DNA from: Kofleriaceae bacterium
GTDB lineage: Bacteria; Myxococcota_A; Polyangia; Haliangiales; Haliangiaceae
Length of the DNA stretch: 64,000 bases
Direction: 5' to 3'
Assembly (NCBI GenBank): GCA_025357755.1
Contig: JANXOP010000273.1
Location: forward strand, 62,001 to 126,000
Position 1 is the stretch's first letter, and each line of letters opens with the position of its first letter. The position numbers and the translations under genes were made by a program. The notes below the pieces were generated by a model. That model was not told the origin of the DNA. It worked only from the letters and a program-made list of their open reading frames with translations, and did not search any database. This document shows, piece by piece, positions 42,717 through 53,300 of this stretch.

Positions 42717-42887
42717 GGATCCTCACAACGCGTGAGGTTCCACGACCCGTCGCACTTCTTCGTCGCGAGTTGTCGCGAGCTCGCGACGATTCCAAGTCCA
42801 TCAGGCGTTACGGAGATTTGCGACCGGCTGCTTTGCGATCACGCCCTGTAACGTGTCTGTTGGGTAGTAAGGTCGCGCACCCTGTCT

Positions 42888-44192
42888 ATGGACGCTGCGC
42901 CACCGACCCATCGCCCGCCGCCGCCGTGGCTGTTCCTGTTTACCTGCATTCCGTACGGTGTCGCTGGCACGTTCTCCGGCGTGCTGATGCCGTACCTCGC
43001 GAAGCGCGCCCACTTCGAGCTCGATTCGATCGGCTGGTTCGTCACGCTGTTGTTCGTCCCGAGCTTCTTGCAGTTCCTGTACGCGCCACTCGTCGATTTC
43101 GGGCCGCGTCGCAAGTACTGGCTGATCCTCTTGTCGTTCCTCGGGGCGGTGTCGCTGTTTGCCGCGCTGCAGATGCCACTTCCGGACAGCCGGAATGCCT
43201 TTCTCGCCTTCGCATTCGCGGCCCAGGTGTTCGCTGGCTTGATCAGCAGTGCGAACGGCGGCCTGATGGCGACGCTCCTTACAGACGCTCAGCGGGGCAA
43301 AGCCGGGTTCTGGTACAACACCGGCAACCTCGCCGCGGGTGGACTCGCGACCGCCATCGCGATCTTTCTGACCGGCCACGGCTACACCGACACGACGGTC
43401 GGCGTCGTCGTCGGAACGTTGATGTTCCTGCCCTCGCTGAGCGCCCTCGCGATCGACGAGCCGCTGCGCGTGACGACGCACACCCTTCGAACTGCGCTCG
43501 TGAACCTGTTGCGCGAGGTCAAAGAAATCCTGTGGACGCGCGCGGGGCTCACCGGCCTGCTCCTGTGCTTGTCGCCGGTGGGCACCGCAGCGCTCACCAA
43601 CTTTTTCAGTGGCATCGCTTCGAACTACGTCGCGCACGATCTCGCGGCGGAGCTCGCAAAGCTCTCGAAAGCCGCCGCCGACAAGCTGCTCGACGAGAAG
43701 GTCTCGGATCTGGTCGCATTCGTCAGCGGACCCGTCGGCCTCGTCCTGATGGCGCTCGGCGCGTTCATCGGCGGCTTCTTGTGCGACCGCACGAATCGCC
43801 GCGCGATGTACCTGTTGTCCGGCGTGCTCACCGCGATCGTCGGCATCGTGATGGCGGTCTCGCCGCCGACGCAGCTGACGTTCATCGTCGGCGCGCTGAC
43901 CTATGCGCTCGTGACGGGCTTCTGCTACGCGGCGTTCACCGCAACGGTGCTCGAGACGATCGGGACGGGCACCAAGTCAGCGTCGACGCGCTACTCGCTG
44001 TTCACCGCCGCAGGCAACGTCGCGATCTCGTACACCGGCCTGATCGATACGCGGTTCGAAAAACATCACGGCGTCGCGGGCGTCGTCGGGAGTGATGCCG
44101 TGCTCAACATCGCGGGCGTCGTGGTGCTCGGGTTCGTGTTCTGGCGCCTCGGTTCGTTCGGCAAGACCAAACACGTGGCGGCAGAAGCCTGA
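42888..44192 (+). CDS. MFS transporter (AmpG-like)
   Basis: 434 residues with 12 predicted membrane segments in two halves around a Glu/Lys-rich loop. Residues near the start (PYGVAGTFSGVLMPYLAKRA, YAPLVDFGPRRKYW) carry an MFS motif-A-like loop between helices 2 and 3, and the second half has FIGGFLCDRTNRRAMYL in the equivalent place. The pattern is closest to the muropeptide or siderophore importers of the AmpG group, but substrate specificity cannot be set from sequence. A long inserted loop (KLSKAAADKLLDEKVSDL) with coiled-coil character is unusual. Confidence 0.88.
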   Translation: MDAAPPTHRPPPPWLFLFTCIPYGVAGTFSGVLMPYLAKRAHFELDSIGWFVTLLFVPSFLQFLYAPLVDFGPRRKYWLILLSFLGAVSLFAALQMPLPDSRNAFLAFAFAAQVFAGLISSANGGLMATLLTDAQRGKAGFWYNTGNLAAGGLATAIAIFLTGHGYTDTTVGVVVGTLMFLPSLSALAIDEPLRVTTHTLRTALVNLLREVKEILWTRAGLTGLLLCLSPVGTAALTNFFSGIASNYVAHDLAAELAKLSKAAADKLLDEKVSDLVAFVSGPVGLVLMALGAFIGGFLCDRTNRRAMYLLSGVLTAIVGIVMAVSPPTQLTFIVGALTYALVTGFCYAAFTATVLETIGTGTKSASTRYSLFTAAGNVAISYTGLIDTRFEKHHGVAGVVGSDAVLNIAGVVVLGFVFWRLGSFGKTKHVAAEA

Positions 44193-44256
44193 CGAGCGAC
44201 TTCGCTCTGCGTGCTTTCACGTACACAAAACACGCTCGCTATCTATCAACAGCGAG

Positions 44257-44709
44257 ATGACTACTGTGGACGTGAAAGCGGGGCGAATGGCGGGCGAGCG
44301 CATCCTGGTCGTCGACGACAATCTTCTCAACCTCAAGCTCGCCACCGTCCTGCTCGTCCGTGCAGGCTACCGGGTGGACGGCGCAGCAAGTGCGAACGAG
44401 GCTATTGCCCAACTCGAGCGTGAACCGCCACAGCTGATCATTCTCGACCTCAGGCTCCCGGAGATTGGCGGCCTCGAGCTCGCGCGGACCTGGAAACAGG
44501 ACCCGCGGTTTTGCGGCATACCGATCATCGCGATGACCGCGTCCGGGCTTCGCGCCGACGAGGAAGACGCACGGCTCGCCGGTTGCGAGCACTACATGGC
44601 CAAGCCGTTCGTGCTCGCCGAGTTGCTCGAACAGGTCGCGCGTTGCCTGAATGGTACCTGCGATGTCTGCGCTCGGGCTCGAACCCGGCGCGCGACGACT
44701 ACCGCTTGA
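44257..44709 (+). CDS. Stand-alone CheY-like response regulator
   Basis: ATG 44257. The receiver domain has acidic residues VVDDN (18-22), phosphoacceptor D64 in ILDLRLPE, a switch Thr in IIAMTASG and Lys in AKPFVL. A short tail of about 20 residues containing CDVCARARTRR is not part of the fold; its two cysteines and basic residues are unexplained. No output domain, so it acts by protein contact, probably in a relay with a hybrid kinase encoded elsewhere. Confidence 0.88.
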   Translation: MTTVDVKAGRMAGERILVVDDNLLNLKLATVLLVRAGYRVDGAASANEAIAQLEREPPQLIILDLRLPEIGGLELARTWKQDPRFCGIPIIAMTASGLRADEEDARLAGCEHYMAKPFVLAELLEQVARCLNGTCDVCARARTRRATTTA

Positions 44710-44934
44710 GCCTCGTCTACCGCTTGCCCCGCGAAGCGCGGCGTTCGACGCGGTCGCCAGCGCTGATCACGCGGCTCGGGGCTTTCGTCGACGCTCACTT
44801 GCGGACGTGATGGACCGCGAGCAACGGCCAGCAGGTCGTACAGCGACGACCGCGAAACTTGTGTCCGCTCGTGCAAACACGCCAGCCATCGAGCTTGATC
44901 ATACGGACGCACGTTCCAATTCGCGTGCCGGGGA

Positions 44935-45318
44935 ATGGCGCGGACCTTGCTTCGTCGCAACGTCATGAATCTTTGGCCGATGCGTGCTCAAGGCGCGTAC
45001 TACATCGCGAGCGGACTGTGGCCTGTGGTCGCAGTCGATCACTACATGCGTGCGACCGGGCAAGAGAGTCATGCGGCGGTGGCGCAAGTGCTCGGTGGCG
45101 TCGTCGCCGGCATCGGCGTGGCGCTGGTCGCCGGGCTGGTGCCTCCGCGTGCGAGGAAGTGGGTCGGTGCAGGAACGGCGATCGCGCTCGGTGCGGGCGG
45201 CGCGTACTTCGCGGTGCGAGGCAAAGGACTGCCGGTGAATCTCACCGATGCCGCAGTGCAACTCGCCTTCGCCGTGTCGTGGCTCACGTCGAAGCCACGA
45301 CTCGTCAGCTCGAGATAG
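44935..45318 (+). CDS. Small polytopic membrane protein
   Basis: 127 residues from ATG 44935 (ATG 44965 is possible) with about four hydrophobic segments: GAYYIASGLWPVVAVDHYM, VLGGVVAGIGVALVAGLV, AGTAIALGAGGAYFAV and AAVQLAFAVSWL. No charged catalytic residues inside the membrane. No family recognised. It is preceded by 225 bp without a supported gene. Confidence 0.6.
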   Translation: MARTLLRRNVMNLWPMRAQGAYYIASGLWPVVAVDHYMRATGQESHAAVAQVLGGVVAGIGVALVAGLVPPRARKWVGAGTAIALGAGGAYFAVRGKGLPVNLTDAAVQLAFAVSWLTSKPRLVSSR

Positions 45319-45385
45319 GCGGGCAGCTCGCGAGGCGCTCACTCGGTTCGAGTAGTTTCCCCGGTTCTTGTGTACCTTCGGCGAG

Positions 45386-45700
45386 ATGAAGGCGCTGCTC
45401 GTCGTCGTGGTGGTGGCGGCGTGTGCGAACGACGGCGAGCATCTGTTCGTCTGTCATGCGCCCGAGAAGTCATCGTACGACTGCACACCGATCGATCCTG
45501 CGACCGCGCCAGGCGGCTCGTGCCATGGCGGCCCTGCATGGCGTCCGGCGGCAGGGCCTGGCGATGCGCCGCTGACGTACCAGGATCCTGATCTCGTGTT
45601 TCCAAGCGGCTGCGTGTTCACGCTCGATCAATGCGGCTGTTGCAGGGAGAGCGGCCGCGAATTTCACTGCGACCACGAGTCCTGGTCCGAGCCGATCTAG
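45386..45700 (+). CDS. Small Cys-rich lipoprotein
   Basis: MKALLVVVVVAACAN is a lipoprotein leader. The mature part, about 92 residues, has seven further cysteines in patterns such as CHAPEKSSYDC and CVFTLDQCGCC, and is rich in Gly, Pro and Ser. It is a disulphide-bonded surface protein of unknown role, different in pattern from the repeat lipoprotein at 37999. Confidence 0.65.
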   Translation: MKALLVVVVVAACANDGEHLFVCHAPEKSSYDCTPIDPATAPGGSCHGGPAWRPAAGPGDAPLTYQDPDLVFPSGCVFTLDQCGCCRESGREFHCDHESWSEPI

Positions 45701-45760
45701 CGCACGAGTAACGCCTCCCGAGCCCATGTTGCGGTTCGGCTTCGTGATCTAGGATGGCGC

Positions 45761-46555
45761 ATGGTTTCGAGCTTCACGCATCGCGGGCGACGGGTGGCCT
45801 ATCGCGAGTACGGGGCCGGCACGCGCGCGATCGTGATGACCCACGGCCTCCTGATGGACAGCCGGATGTACGCCCGGCTCGCGCCCTCGCTGGCGAGCTT
45901 CGGTCATCGCGTGATCACGCCGGACATGCTCGGTCACGGCGAGTCCGATCAACCGCACGACATGATCGCGTACTCGATGCAGCAGTATGGCGAGGACGTG
46001 ATCGCGCTGCTCGATCACCTCGGTCTCGAGCAAGCCGTGATCGGCGGCACCTCGCTCGGCGCGAACGTCGCGCTCGAGACCGCGGTGCTCGCGCCCGAGC
46101 GGGTGCGCGCGCTCGTGCTCGAGATGCCGGTGCTCGAGAATGCGCTGCCGGCCGCGGCCGCGGCGTTCGTGCCGCTCGCGCTCGCGCTGCGCGTGAGCCA
46201 TCGCTCCATGGCCGTGGTCGCGAAGATCATGCGACGCGTTCCGCGCTCGTACCTGCTCGTCGATACGATGATCGATTTCTTGCGGCGCGATCCGGTCGCC
46301 TCGCTCGCGGTACTCGATGGCCTGATCTTTGGCCGAGTCGCGCCGCCGATCGAGGCGCGGCGGGCGCTCGCGCAGCCCACGCTCGTGATCGGACATCCGT
46401 CCGATCCGATCCACCCGTTCAGCGATTCTGATCGGATCGCGCGCGAGCTCGCGGATACGCACCTCGTGACCGCGAGCTCGATCGCGGAGTGGCGGATCCG
46501 GCCGTCGCGGCTCGATGCCGAGCTCCGCGCCTTTCTCGACCAGGTCTGGGCGTAG
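45761..46555 (+). CDS. Alpha/beta hydrolase
   Basis: 264 residues. The nucleophile elbow is GGTSLGANV with S98. THGLLMDSRMY supplies the oxyanion strand, and the acid is likely the Asp in GHPSDPIHPF. The expected C-terminal His is not obvious (the segment reads ASSIAEWRIRPSRL), so either another His serves or the enzyme is altered. No signal peptide: cytosolic esterase or related hydrolase with unknown substrate. It converges on a second, exported alpha/beta hydrolase, with four bases between the genes. Confidence 0.85.
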   Translation: MVSSFTHRGRRVAYREYGAGTRAIVMTHGLLMDSRMYARLAPSLASFGHRVITPDMLGHGESDQPHDMIAYSMQQYGEDVIALLDHLGLEQAVIGGTSLGANVALETAVLAPERVRALVLEMPVLENALPAAAAAFVPLALALRVSHRSMAVVAKIMRRVPRSYLLVDTMIDFLRRDPVASLAVLDGLIFGRVAPPIEARRALAQPTLVIGHPSDPIHPFSDSDRIARELADTHLVTASSIAEWRIRPSRLDAELRAFLDQVWA

Positions 46556-46559
46556 CTCG

Positions 46560-47360
46560 TTACTTCTTCGCGGCCGGAGCCGTCGTGGCCGGCTTACCAG
46601 CGGCCGCTGCGAAGATGACCGCGGCGGTCTCTTTCGCCTTCGAGAGCATGATCACGTGGCTGCCCTTGAGCGTGGTCGTGGTCGCGTTCGCGCGCTTCGC
46701 CATGCCGGCTTCGCCCTGCGGATCGATCATGTGATCTTCCGAAGCAACGATGTACCAGGACGGCTTGGTCTTCCACGCCGGGCTCGCGACCTTCGCATCG
46801 AACACCTTCACCGAGGTCGGGCCTTGCTTTGCCGCGACGAGCTTCTGTTCGGCAGGCGAAAGATCCTGCGCGAAATCCTTCGCCACGATGTCCGTGGGGA
46901 GCCACGCGAAACCGCCCGAGTCGACCTTGAGCGAGCCCGCCCACGAGGGCGCCGGCTTGCCCTTGCCCATGTCCGTGATCGACTCGTTCGCATCCGGAGC
47001 GAACGCGGCGACGTAGACGAGCGCCTCGACCTTGTCGTTGTTGCCGGCTTCGCTGATGATCATGCCGCCGTACGAGTGACCGACGAGGATCACCTTGCCT
47101 GGAGCCTGCTCGATCGCGCGCTTGGTCGCGGCGACGTCATCGGCGAGAGACGACAGCGGGTTCTGCACCGCGATCACGTTGAAGCCCTTCGCCTCGAGGA
47201 GCGGCACGACCTTGTCCCACGACGAGCCATCGGCGAACGCGCCGTGGACGAGCACGACGGTCTTCTGCACCGGCGGCACGACGGGCGCCGCGGCGGGCTT
47301 GGGTTGCGCGGCGGCGGTGAGCGAAACGCCCGTGACGAGAGCGAGGGTCAGTTTGTTCAT
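46560..47360 (-). CDS. Exported alpha/beta hydrolase
   Basis: A signal peptide (MNKLTLALVTGVSLTAAA) precedes a compact hydrolase: LVHGAFADGSSW (oxyanion loop), VILVGHSYGG with nucleophile S96, IVASEDHMIDP with the catalytic Asp and GSHVIML with the likely His. The order and spacing match small periplasmic esterases of the haloperoxidase/EstC-like group. It is 266 residues long and ends in an Ala/Lys-rich tail. Confidence 0.87.
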   Translation of the reverse strand: MNKLTLALVTGVSLTAAAQPKPAAAPVVPPVQKTVVLVHGAFADGSSWDKVVPLLEAKGFNVIAVQNPLSSLADDVAATKRAIEQAPGKVILVGHSYGGMIISEAGNNDKVEALVYVAAFAPDANESITDMGKGKPAPSWAGSLKVDSGGFAWLPTDIVAKDFAQDLSPAEQKLVAAKQGPTSVKVFDAKVASPAWKTKPSWYIVASEDHMIDPQGEAGMAKRANATTTTLKGSHVIMLSKAKETAAVIFAAAAGKPATTAPAAKK

Positions 47361-47390
47361 GCGGAGGACCTTGGCACGGGCTCCCTCGCT

Positions 47391-48257
47391 CTACCAGTCG
47401 GTGAAGAGCGCCGCATCGGGCGTCGGATCGGTCGCGATGTCGAAGCCCTCGCCGTACATCGACCAATGTAGCGGCGCGTGGAGATCGAGGTTGCGCGCGG
47501 TGACGAGCGGTCCCCACATCGTGTCGGCGCGACCGATCGATCCGTCGCTCGCGTGACCCGCATCGGCGAGGATCGAAGCACGGTACGCGGCGACGAACGC
47601 CTCGAGATACGTGCCCTCGTCACCCCCTTGCGCCGGTGTCATCGCCGCGTTCTTGGCGACCGCGACATCGTGGACGAGGCTCGGATCGCCGCCATAGCCG
47701 TTCAAGATCGAATCGTCGACGTAGAGCGCCTGGCCGAGCACGCCGAGTCCGTCGGCCTGCGCGAGCTCGCGCGCGGGATCGAACGCGGTGATATCGAAGT
47801 CATGCTGTTGCGCGTTCTCGAACGTCGCATCAGCAGCTGCGGTCGCCCAGTCCGTGCAAAACGCACCGACCGCATCGATCGCGGTGTGGCTGGCGGTGCC
47901 GGCGTTCGCCGCGGTCTGCAGTGCCGTGGTGTACTTCGCGAGTACGTTCCCGGGCACGGTGGTGTTGTAGTAGAGGATCACCCCGAGCACGCCGGGACCG
48001 TCGTCGGTGGTTGCCCCGGCCGAGTCGGTGGTGAAACCAGCGATGCCCGTGGTGTAACCGCGACCGTCGTGGATGTCCTCGCAGTACGGATAGGCGGTCG
48101 TCCAATCGAGCGCGGACTGCTCGGCCGAGTTCACCATCTCGAGAAAGATCTGCTTCTTCACGGGAGAAGCCAGGGTGGCGACGCTCGTCGTCGCGTCGGC
48201 GGTGAGCGCCGAGCTGCTGTGACAGCCGAACAGCGCGAACGCGAGCAGGATTCTCAC
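47391..48257 (-). CDS. GH46 chitosanase lipoprotein
   Basis: The leader MRILLAFALFGCHSSS has a lipobox. The catalytic domain opens with VKKQIFLEMVNSAEQSALDW and YCEDIHDGRGYTTGIAGFTT; aligned with chitosanase N174, Glu22 and Asp40 become E46 and D64 here with identical spacing, so both catalytic acids are intact. The rest of the domain, including YGGDPSLVHDVAVAKN, has the GH46 length. It should hydrolyse chitosan outside the cell, anchored to the envelope. With the GH114 enzyme at 5746 it gives two enzymes against cationic amino-sugar polymers. Confidence 0.85.
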   Translation of the reverse strand: MRILLAFALFGCHSSSALTADATTSVATLASPVKKQIFLEMVNSAEQSALDWTTAYPYCEDIHDGRGYTTGIAGFTTDSAGATTDDGPGVLGVILYYNTTVPGNVLAKYTTALQTAANAGTASHTAIDAVGAFCTDWATAAADATFENAQQHDFDITAFDPARELAQADGLGVLGQALYVDDSILNGYGGDPSLVHDVAVAKNAAMTPAQGGDEGTYLEAFVAAYRASILADAGHASDGSIGRADTMWGPLVTARNLDLHAPLHWSMYGEGFDIATDPTPDAALFTDW

Positions 48258-48282
48258 CGCGTCAGGATAGCCGAAGTCACAG

Positions 48283-48989
48283 CTACTTCCGGCGACTCAC
48301 GACGACGAGCAGCCAGATCACGGCGGCCAGGATCGCGGGGACGAGCCCCTGCAGGTTCAAGAAGTCCGGATCGACCGTCGTCTCGACGTGCTCGAGATAG
48401 ATCGGATCGGTGGCCTGCACGATCGCATGCTTCTGGAGCGCGTTGGCGAGCGCTCGAGTGCAGTCATCGTCCAGCTTCCTCACGGGATGAAACGTCTGCG
48501 CCGCGTAGGGCGTCGAGGTCCGGCTGTCGGCGAACGACCAGATCCGGATCGGCGAGCCCTGTGTCCAGTCGAGCGGCACGATCGGGTCGCATCGCAGAAG
48601 TGGTACGTCGTGGTGTTACGGCTGTCGTTGCGCCCGGACACGTGCCCAGCCGTGCCGCCCAGCTCGCGACGCGTGCCGCCGTCGGCGAAGGTCACGCGCT
48701 GATGATCGCGCCAGCTTTCGACCTCACCGACATGCGCGCCCAGGACATGCTCGCCCGAGTGCAGGAGCTCGAAGCTGTTGCCGACGGCCGCGTTCATCGC
48801 ACCGACAAACCCGAAGACGAAGAAGGTCGCCACACCGATCGGACGCCAGCGATGGATCGCGAACGCCAACGCGATCGCGATCGCGACCGCCGCGAGCACG
48901 CCCCCGAGCTCGCCGAGCTGCGCGCCGAGCACGCGCCCGACCAGGATGGCCAGGCCGGCAACCACCGGACCCGCGAGTGCCACCATCAT
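48283..48989 (-). pseudogene. Polytopic membrane protein gene split by a frameshift
   Basis: From ATG 48989 the frame reads three membrane segments (MMVALAGPVVAGLAILVG, VLAAVAIAIALAFAIH, GVATFFVFGFVGAMNAA) and an extracytoplasmic part ending RNTTTYHF. Near 48600 the natural sequence continues in the next frame as PLLRCDPIVPLDWTQGSPIR and ends with a fourth membrane segment (PAILAAVIWLLVVVS) and a stop at 48283. The first frame beyond that point is Arg/Ser-rich nonsense. One or two indels would join the halves. No family recognised. Confidence 0.6.
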
Positions 48990-49223
48990 CCAAGACAGGG
49001 TTGCATGGTTGAAAGAGTACTGCTCGCCAGGGGAACCGACTCGGCACGCGAACACGTGTCGTCACCGCAGACCGCCGCGCACGCCCTGCTCTCATGTGCT
49101 TCACATGAGCGCGACCGCGCACGCAGGCGGTTCACCCCAGCCGACGTAGCCTCGATCACGGTAACGAGCTCTTCACAATCCTCCCGTTGCACGCGACCGG
49201 ATTGAGGCGTGACATGCAGGCAA

Positions 49224-50315
49224 ATGCGACGAGGAATAGCTGTTGTCGTACTCCTCGCGTTTGGGGTCGCGCACGCGGATGACGCACCTGCCGCCGAACC
49301 CGCGCCCGTGGTTCCAGCACCCGAGGTGTACACGCCGCCCGAACCGATGACGCCGGCCGAGCCGGTGCCACCCATCATCGAACCGCTCCAGCCAATCCAT
49401 CACAAAGTAGATCACCGGGTCGCCGCCGCGCTGACGCTCACCGGCGCATACACCCTGTTCGGCGGTTGGATGTATCTGGCGTGGTACCGCCAGCACAAAC
49501 CACTCTCGCAATTCAAGTGGGGCGGAGACGACGAGCCTTGCAAATCGACATTCTCGCGCTGCGGCCTGATCGGCTGGGCGGGCGATACGACCTACGCCGG
49601 CGGCGAGGACAAGTTCGGGCACGCGTGGTCGACGATGTCGCTCGCGCGCGGCGGCGCCGAGTTGCTCTATCAATGGGGCGGCTTCGGTCGCACGACCTCG
49701 ATGCTGGTCAGCACCGGACTCGCCGAGCTGCTGTTCATCGGCGTCGAAGTTCGCGATGGCTTCTTCTTCGAATTTTCCTTCAGCGATCTCGGTGGTGACA
49801 CGGTCGGCGCCCTCGCCGCGCTCGCGCTCATGCAGTGGCCGCGGCTCGACGAGATGTTCGACTTTCGCGTCCAGTACTTCCCGAGCGACATCTATCTGCG
49901 CAAGCTGAGCGGGAGCTCGCCCTGCCCGACCGGTGGTTGTTCGCGCTGGAACATCGCCGAGGATTATTCCGGTCAAACCTATCTGCTCGCGTTTCACCTG
50001 AGCTCCATCCACGCGCTGCGCGACATGGAGTACGGCACGTTCTCGCGCTTCGTCGATCTCACGCTCGGGTTCGATACGCGCAACTACAAGCCACCTCCGG
50101 ATGCAGCCTCGATGGCGGTGCCGAAGCAGCAGATGTTCATCGGCATCTCGTTGAACGCCCAAGGCGTGTTCGATTGGCTGCTCGACGATCATCACAAGAC
50201 CGCGAGGAAGATCACGCACGGCATGTTCGAGGTGTTCAACCTTCCGTTCACGTCGCTGCCGGTGCTCGAGCACGACCACTCGCCGACCGGGATGGTGATG
50301 GGCGGCGGGGCCTGA
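49224..50315 (+). CDS. DUF2279-like periplasmic protein
   Basis: ATG 49224 (GTG 49209 upstream is weaker) gives a signal peptide (MRRGIAVVVLLAFGVAHA), then a Pro/Glu-rich linker. The family landmark is GGEDKFGHAWSTMSLAR, with helices around LLYQWGGFGRTTSMLVSTGLAELLFIG and the acidic DGFFFEFSFSDLGGDTVGA. These proteins, called putative periplasmic lipoproteins, have about four helices and a conserved DKFGH motif that could bind a metal or substrate; the function is not known. The gene stands just upstream of the kinase-STAND gene on the same strand. Confidence 0.78.
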   Translation: MRRGIAVVVLLAFGVAHADDAPAAEPAPVVPAPEVYTPPEPMTPAEPVPPIIEPLQPIHHKVDHRVAAALTLTGAYTLFGGWMYLAWYRQHKPLSQFKWGGDDEPCKSTFSRCGLIGWAGDTTYAGGEDKFGHAWSTMSLARGGAELLYQWGGFGRTTSMLVSTGLAELLFIGVEVRDGFFFEFSFSDLGGDTVGALAALALMQWPRLDEMFDFRVQYFPSDIYLRKLSGSSPCPTGGCSRWNIAEDYSGQTYLLAFHLSSIHALRDMEYGTFSRFVDLTLGFDTRNYKPPPDAASMAVPKQQMFIGISLNAQGVFDWLLDDHHKTARKITHGMFEVFNLPFTSLPVLEHDHSPTGMVMGGGA

Positions 50316-50355
50316 CGCCACGGCTTGACTCGCTCCGACCACGCTGAGATGGTCG

Positions 50356-53300
50356 GTGCTCCAAGTGGTTGACCCGGGCGACGACGAGATCCTGCCGCCG
50401 GATACCCACGTGGGCGACTACCGGATCCGCGCCCTCGTCGACGAGGGTGCGATGGGCCGGGTCTATCTCGCCCAGGACATGACGCTAGGCCGCCGCGTCG
50501 CGCTCAAGCTGATCAAGCACCACTCGGCGAACCCGGCCGATGTCCAGCGCTTCCTCGACGAGGCGCGCGCGACCGCGAGCTTCAGCCACCCACATGTCGT
50601 GACGCTGCACGGCGTCGGCGAGTTTCGTGGGCGGCCGTACTTCGCGCTGGAGTATCTCGATGGCGAATCGCTCCGCCATCGCATCACGCGCGAGCGCATC
50701 CCGGAGCTCGAGGCGATCCGGATCCTGCGCAGCGTCTCTGAAGCGATCAGCGATGCCCATCGCCGCGGCCTCGTGCACGCGGATCTCAAGCCGGAGAACG
50801 TCGTCATCCCGCGCGATGGCCGCACGCGCGTGGTCGATTTTGGCCTCGCGAAGCTGATCGGCACCGATGCGCGCGCCGCCTCGGGCACGCCCGCCTACAT
50901 GGCACCGGAGCGCTGGCGCGACGAGCCGCCGACCGTCGCGATCGATGTGTGGGCGCTCGGCGTGATGCTCTACGAGCTGTTCGATGGCACGCGGCCCTTC
51001 TCCGATGCGGAGCTGATGTCGCTCGGCTACGCGAAGAAGCTGCCCGAGCTACCCCAGAAGCACGCGGCGACGCGCTGGTTCGCGCTGGTGCGCGACTGCC
51101 TCGCAATCGATCCGCATGCGCGGCCATCCGCGGAGATCGTGGTGCGCCGCCTCACCCAGCTGCTCGATCAAGATCCGACGACCGACGACACCCGCTGTCC
51201 ATTTCCAGGGTTGTCGGCATTCACCTCCGACGATTCGGAGAACTATTTCGGGCGCGAGAGCGAGCTCGATGCGGTCGTCGAATTGATCCGCGATCAACCG
51301 CTGATCCCGATCATCGGCGCCTCGGGCATCGGCAAATCCTCCTTCGTGTACGCCGCGCTGTTGCCGCGGCTCGACGAGAGTGGCCGCTGGAACCGCATCA
51401 CGATGCGGCCCGGTGCGAATCCGTACGCGAGCCTCGTCGCCGCGCTCGGCTTGCCGCGCGACCAGGCCGCGGCGCTCGCGGCACATCCGCAGAAGCTCAG
51501 CCTGCTGCTCGCCGAGCACGCGCGCAAGAGCGATACGAAGACGCTGCTGTTCGTCGATCAGTTCGAGGAGGTGTTCACGCTCGCCGGCGACGACGCGCTC
51601 GGCTTCTGCGAGTGCCTCGCGGGGAGCGCCGCCGCCGACGAGCCCTGGCGCATCGTGCTCACCATCCGCGATGACTTCGTGGGCCGGCTGACCGAGTCCA
51701 AGGCGATGCGGGCGCACTTCGGTGCGGTCGTCTCGCTGATCGCGATGAGCACGAGCGAGCTCCGCGATGCGATCGTGCGGCCGCTCGGCGGCGTCGGGTT
51801 CACGCTCGACGACGCCGCGCTCGCGAATCGCATCGTCTCGGAGGTCGAGACCCAGCCCGCGTGTCTGCCGCTCCTCCAGTTCGTGTGCCGCGCGCTGTGG
51901 GAGCGCCGCGACGAGCACGGCAAGCGCCTGCTCGCGCGCGAATACGATGCGATGGGTGGCGCGACCGGCGCGCTCTCGACGCACGCCCAGCGCGTGCTCG
52001 CGCAACTCACCCCAGATCAAGTCCAGACGGCGCGCACGTTGCTCCTGAAGCTCGTCAACCCGGATGGCACGCGCCGCCCTCGCTTGCGCGCCGAGCTCGT
52101 CGATGGTGTGTCCGATGCGCCGGTCGTCCTCGATCGCTTGCTCGATTATCGCTTGCTCGTCGCGAGCCGCGATCTCGATGGCACCGACTCGCGGATCGAG
52201 CTCGCGCACGAAGCGCTCGCGACGACCTGGCCGCAGCTCGTGCGCTGGCTCGACGAGAGCTACGAGCAGCGCGTCCTGGTCTCGGATCTCGATCAAGCCG
52301 CCGAGCTGTGGGAGCGCCGCGGTCGCCGCAGTGAAGAGACCTGGACCGGCGGCGCGCTCGGTGAAGCGGTGCGCAAGCTCGACCAGTGGGGCGTAGCCCT
52401 ACCGTCGCGCTCGCGCGAGTTCATCCGCGCCGCCGAGCTGCGCGAATCCGCGGGTCGTCGTCGTCGAAGGCTGATCACGATCATCGCGATCGCGACGCTG
52501 AGCGCCGCGGCCGTCGTCGCGATCGTGGCCGCACTCGCGTTCAAATCCAAGGAACAGGATGCGATCGCGGCGAACGAGCAGATCCGCCTGGCGGCTGCCG
52601 ACATGGGTCGGTTCGAGCTGCATCTCGTGCCGTTCGACGAGCACCTGGCGAACGTCGTGGTCCCCGTCACGTGGAAGCTCTTCGCCTACGATCCGCGCGA
52701 TCCCTTCGCAGTCGGCAAGGAGCTCACGCAGGTCGTGCGCGGCACGCCGAGCTGGAAGAATGGCGAGCTCGTCGAGATCGTCGAGGCACGAGCAGGCGCA
52801 GCGATCATGCAGATCGAGCGAGGCGCTTGCCCGCCGAGTACGATCTTCCTGCGCCGCCTTCCCGGATTCGAGGAGCGCGCGACGCCATCGATGGTGCGCT
52901 TGCGGATCCCGACCTGTGATGCGTCGAAGGCAGACACCATCACGATTCCTGCCGGTCAATTTTTCAGCAACGTCCCCGATGCCAATCAGCCAGAGCAATT
53001 GGATGCTGGCGAGGACCAGCTCGCGAGCTTACCCACCTTCGCGATCGATCGCACCGAAGTGACCCGTGCCGCGTTCGACATCTACGGATCGATGGAAGCG
53101 ATCACCGGCGAGAGCGCCGCGCCTAATACGTTCTTCGGCGACGGCGATGTGACGAGACTTCCGGTCACTGGCATCAACTTCGTAACTGCCCGCCACTTCT
53201 GTCGCTATTTTGGCAAGGACCTACCGTCGGTCGCGCAGTGGCAGAAAGCGTTTCGTGGTGGCCTCGATGCCAATCCCGATCCCAAACGCCTCCTACCCTG

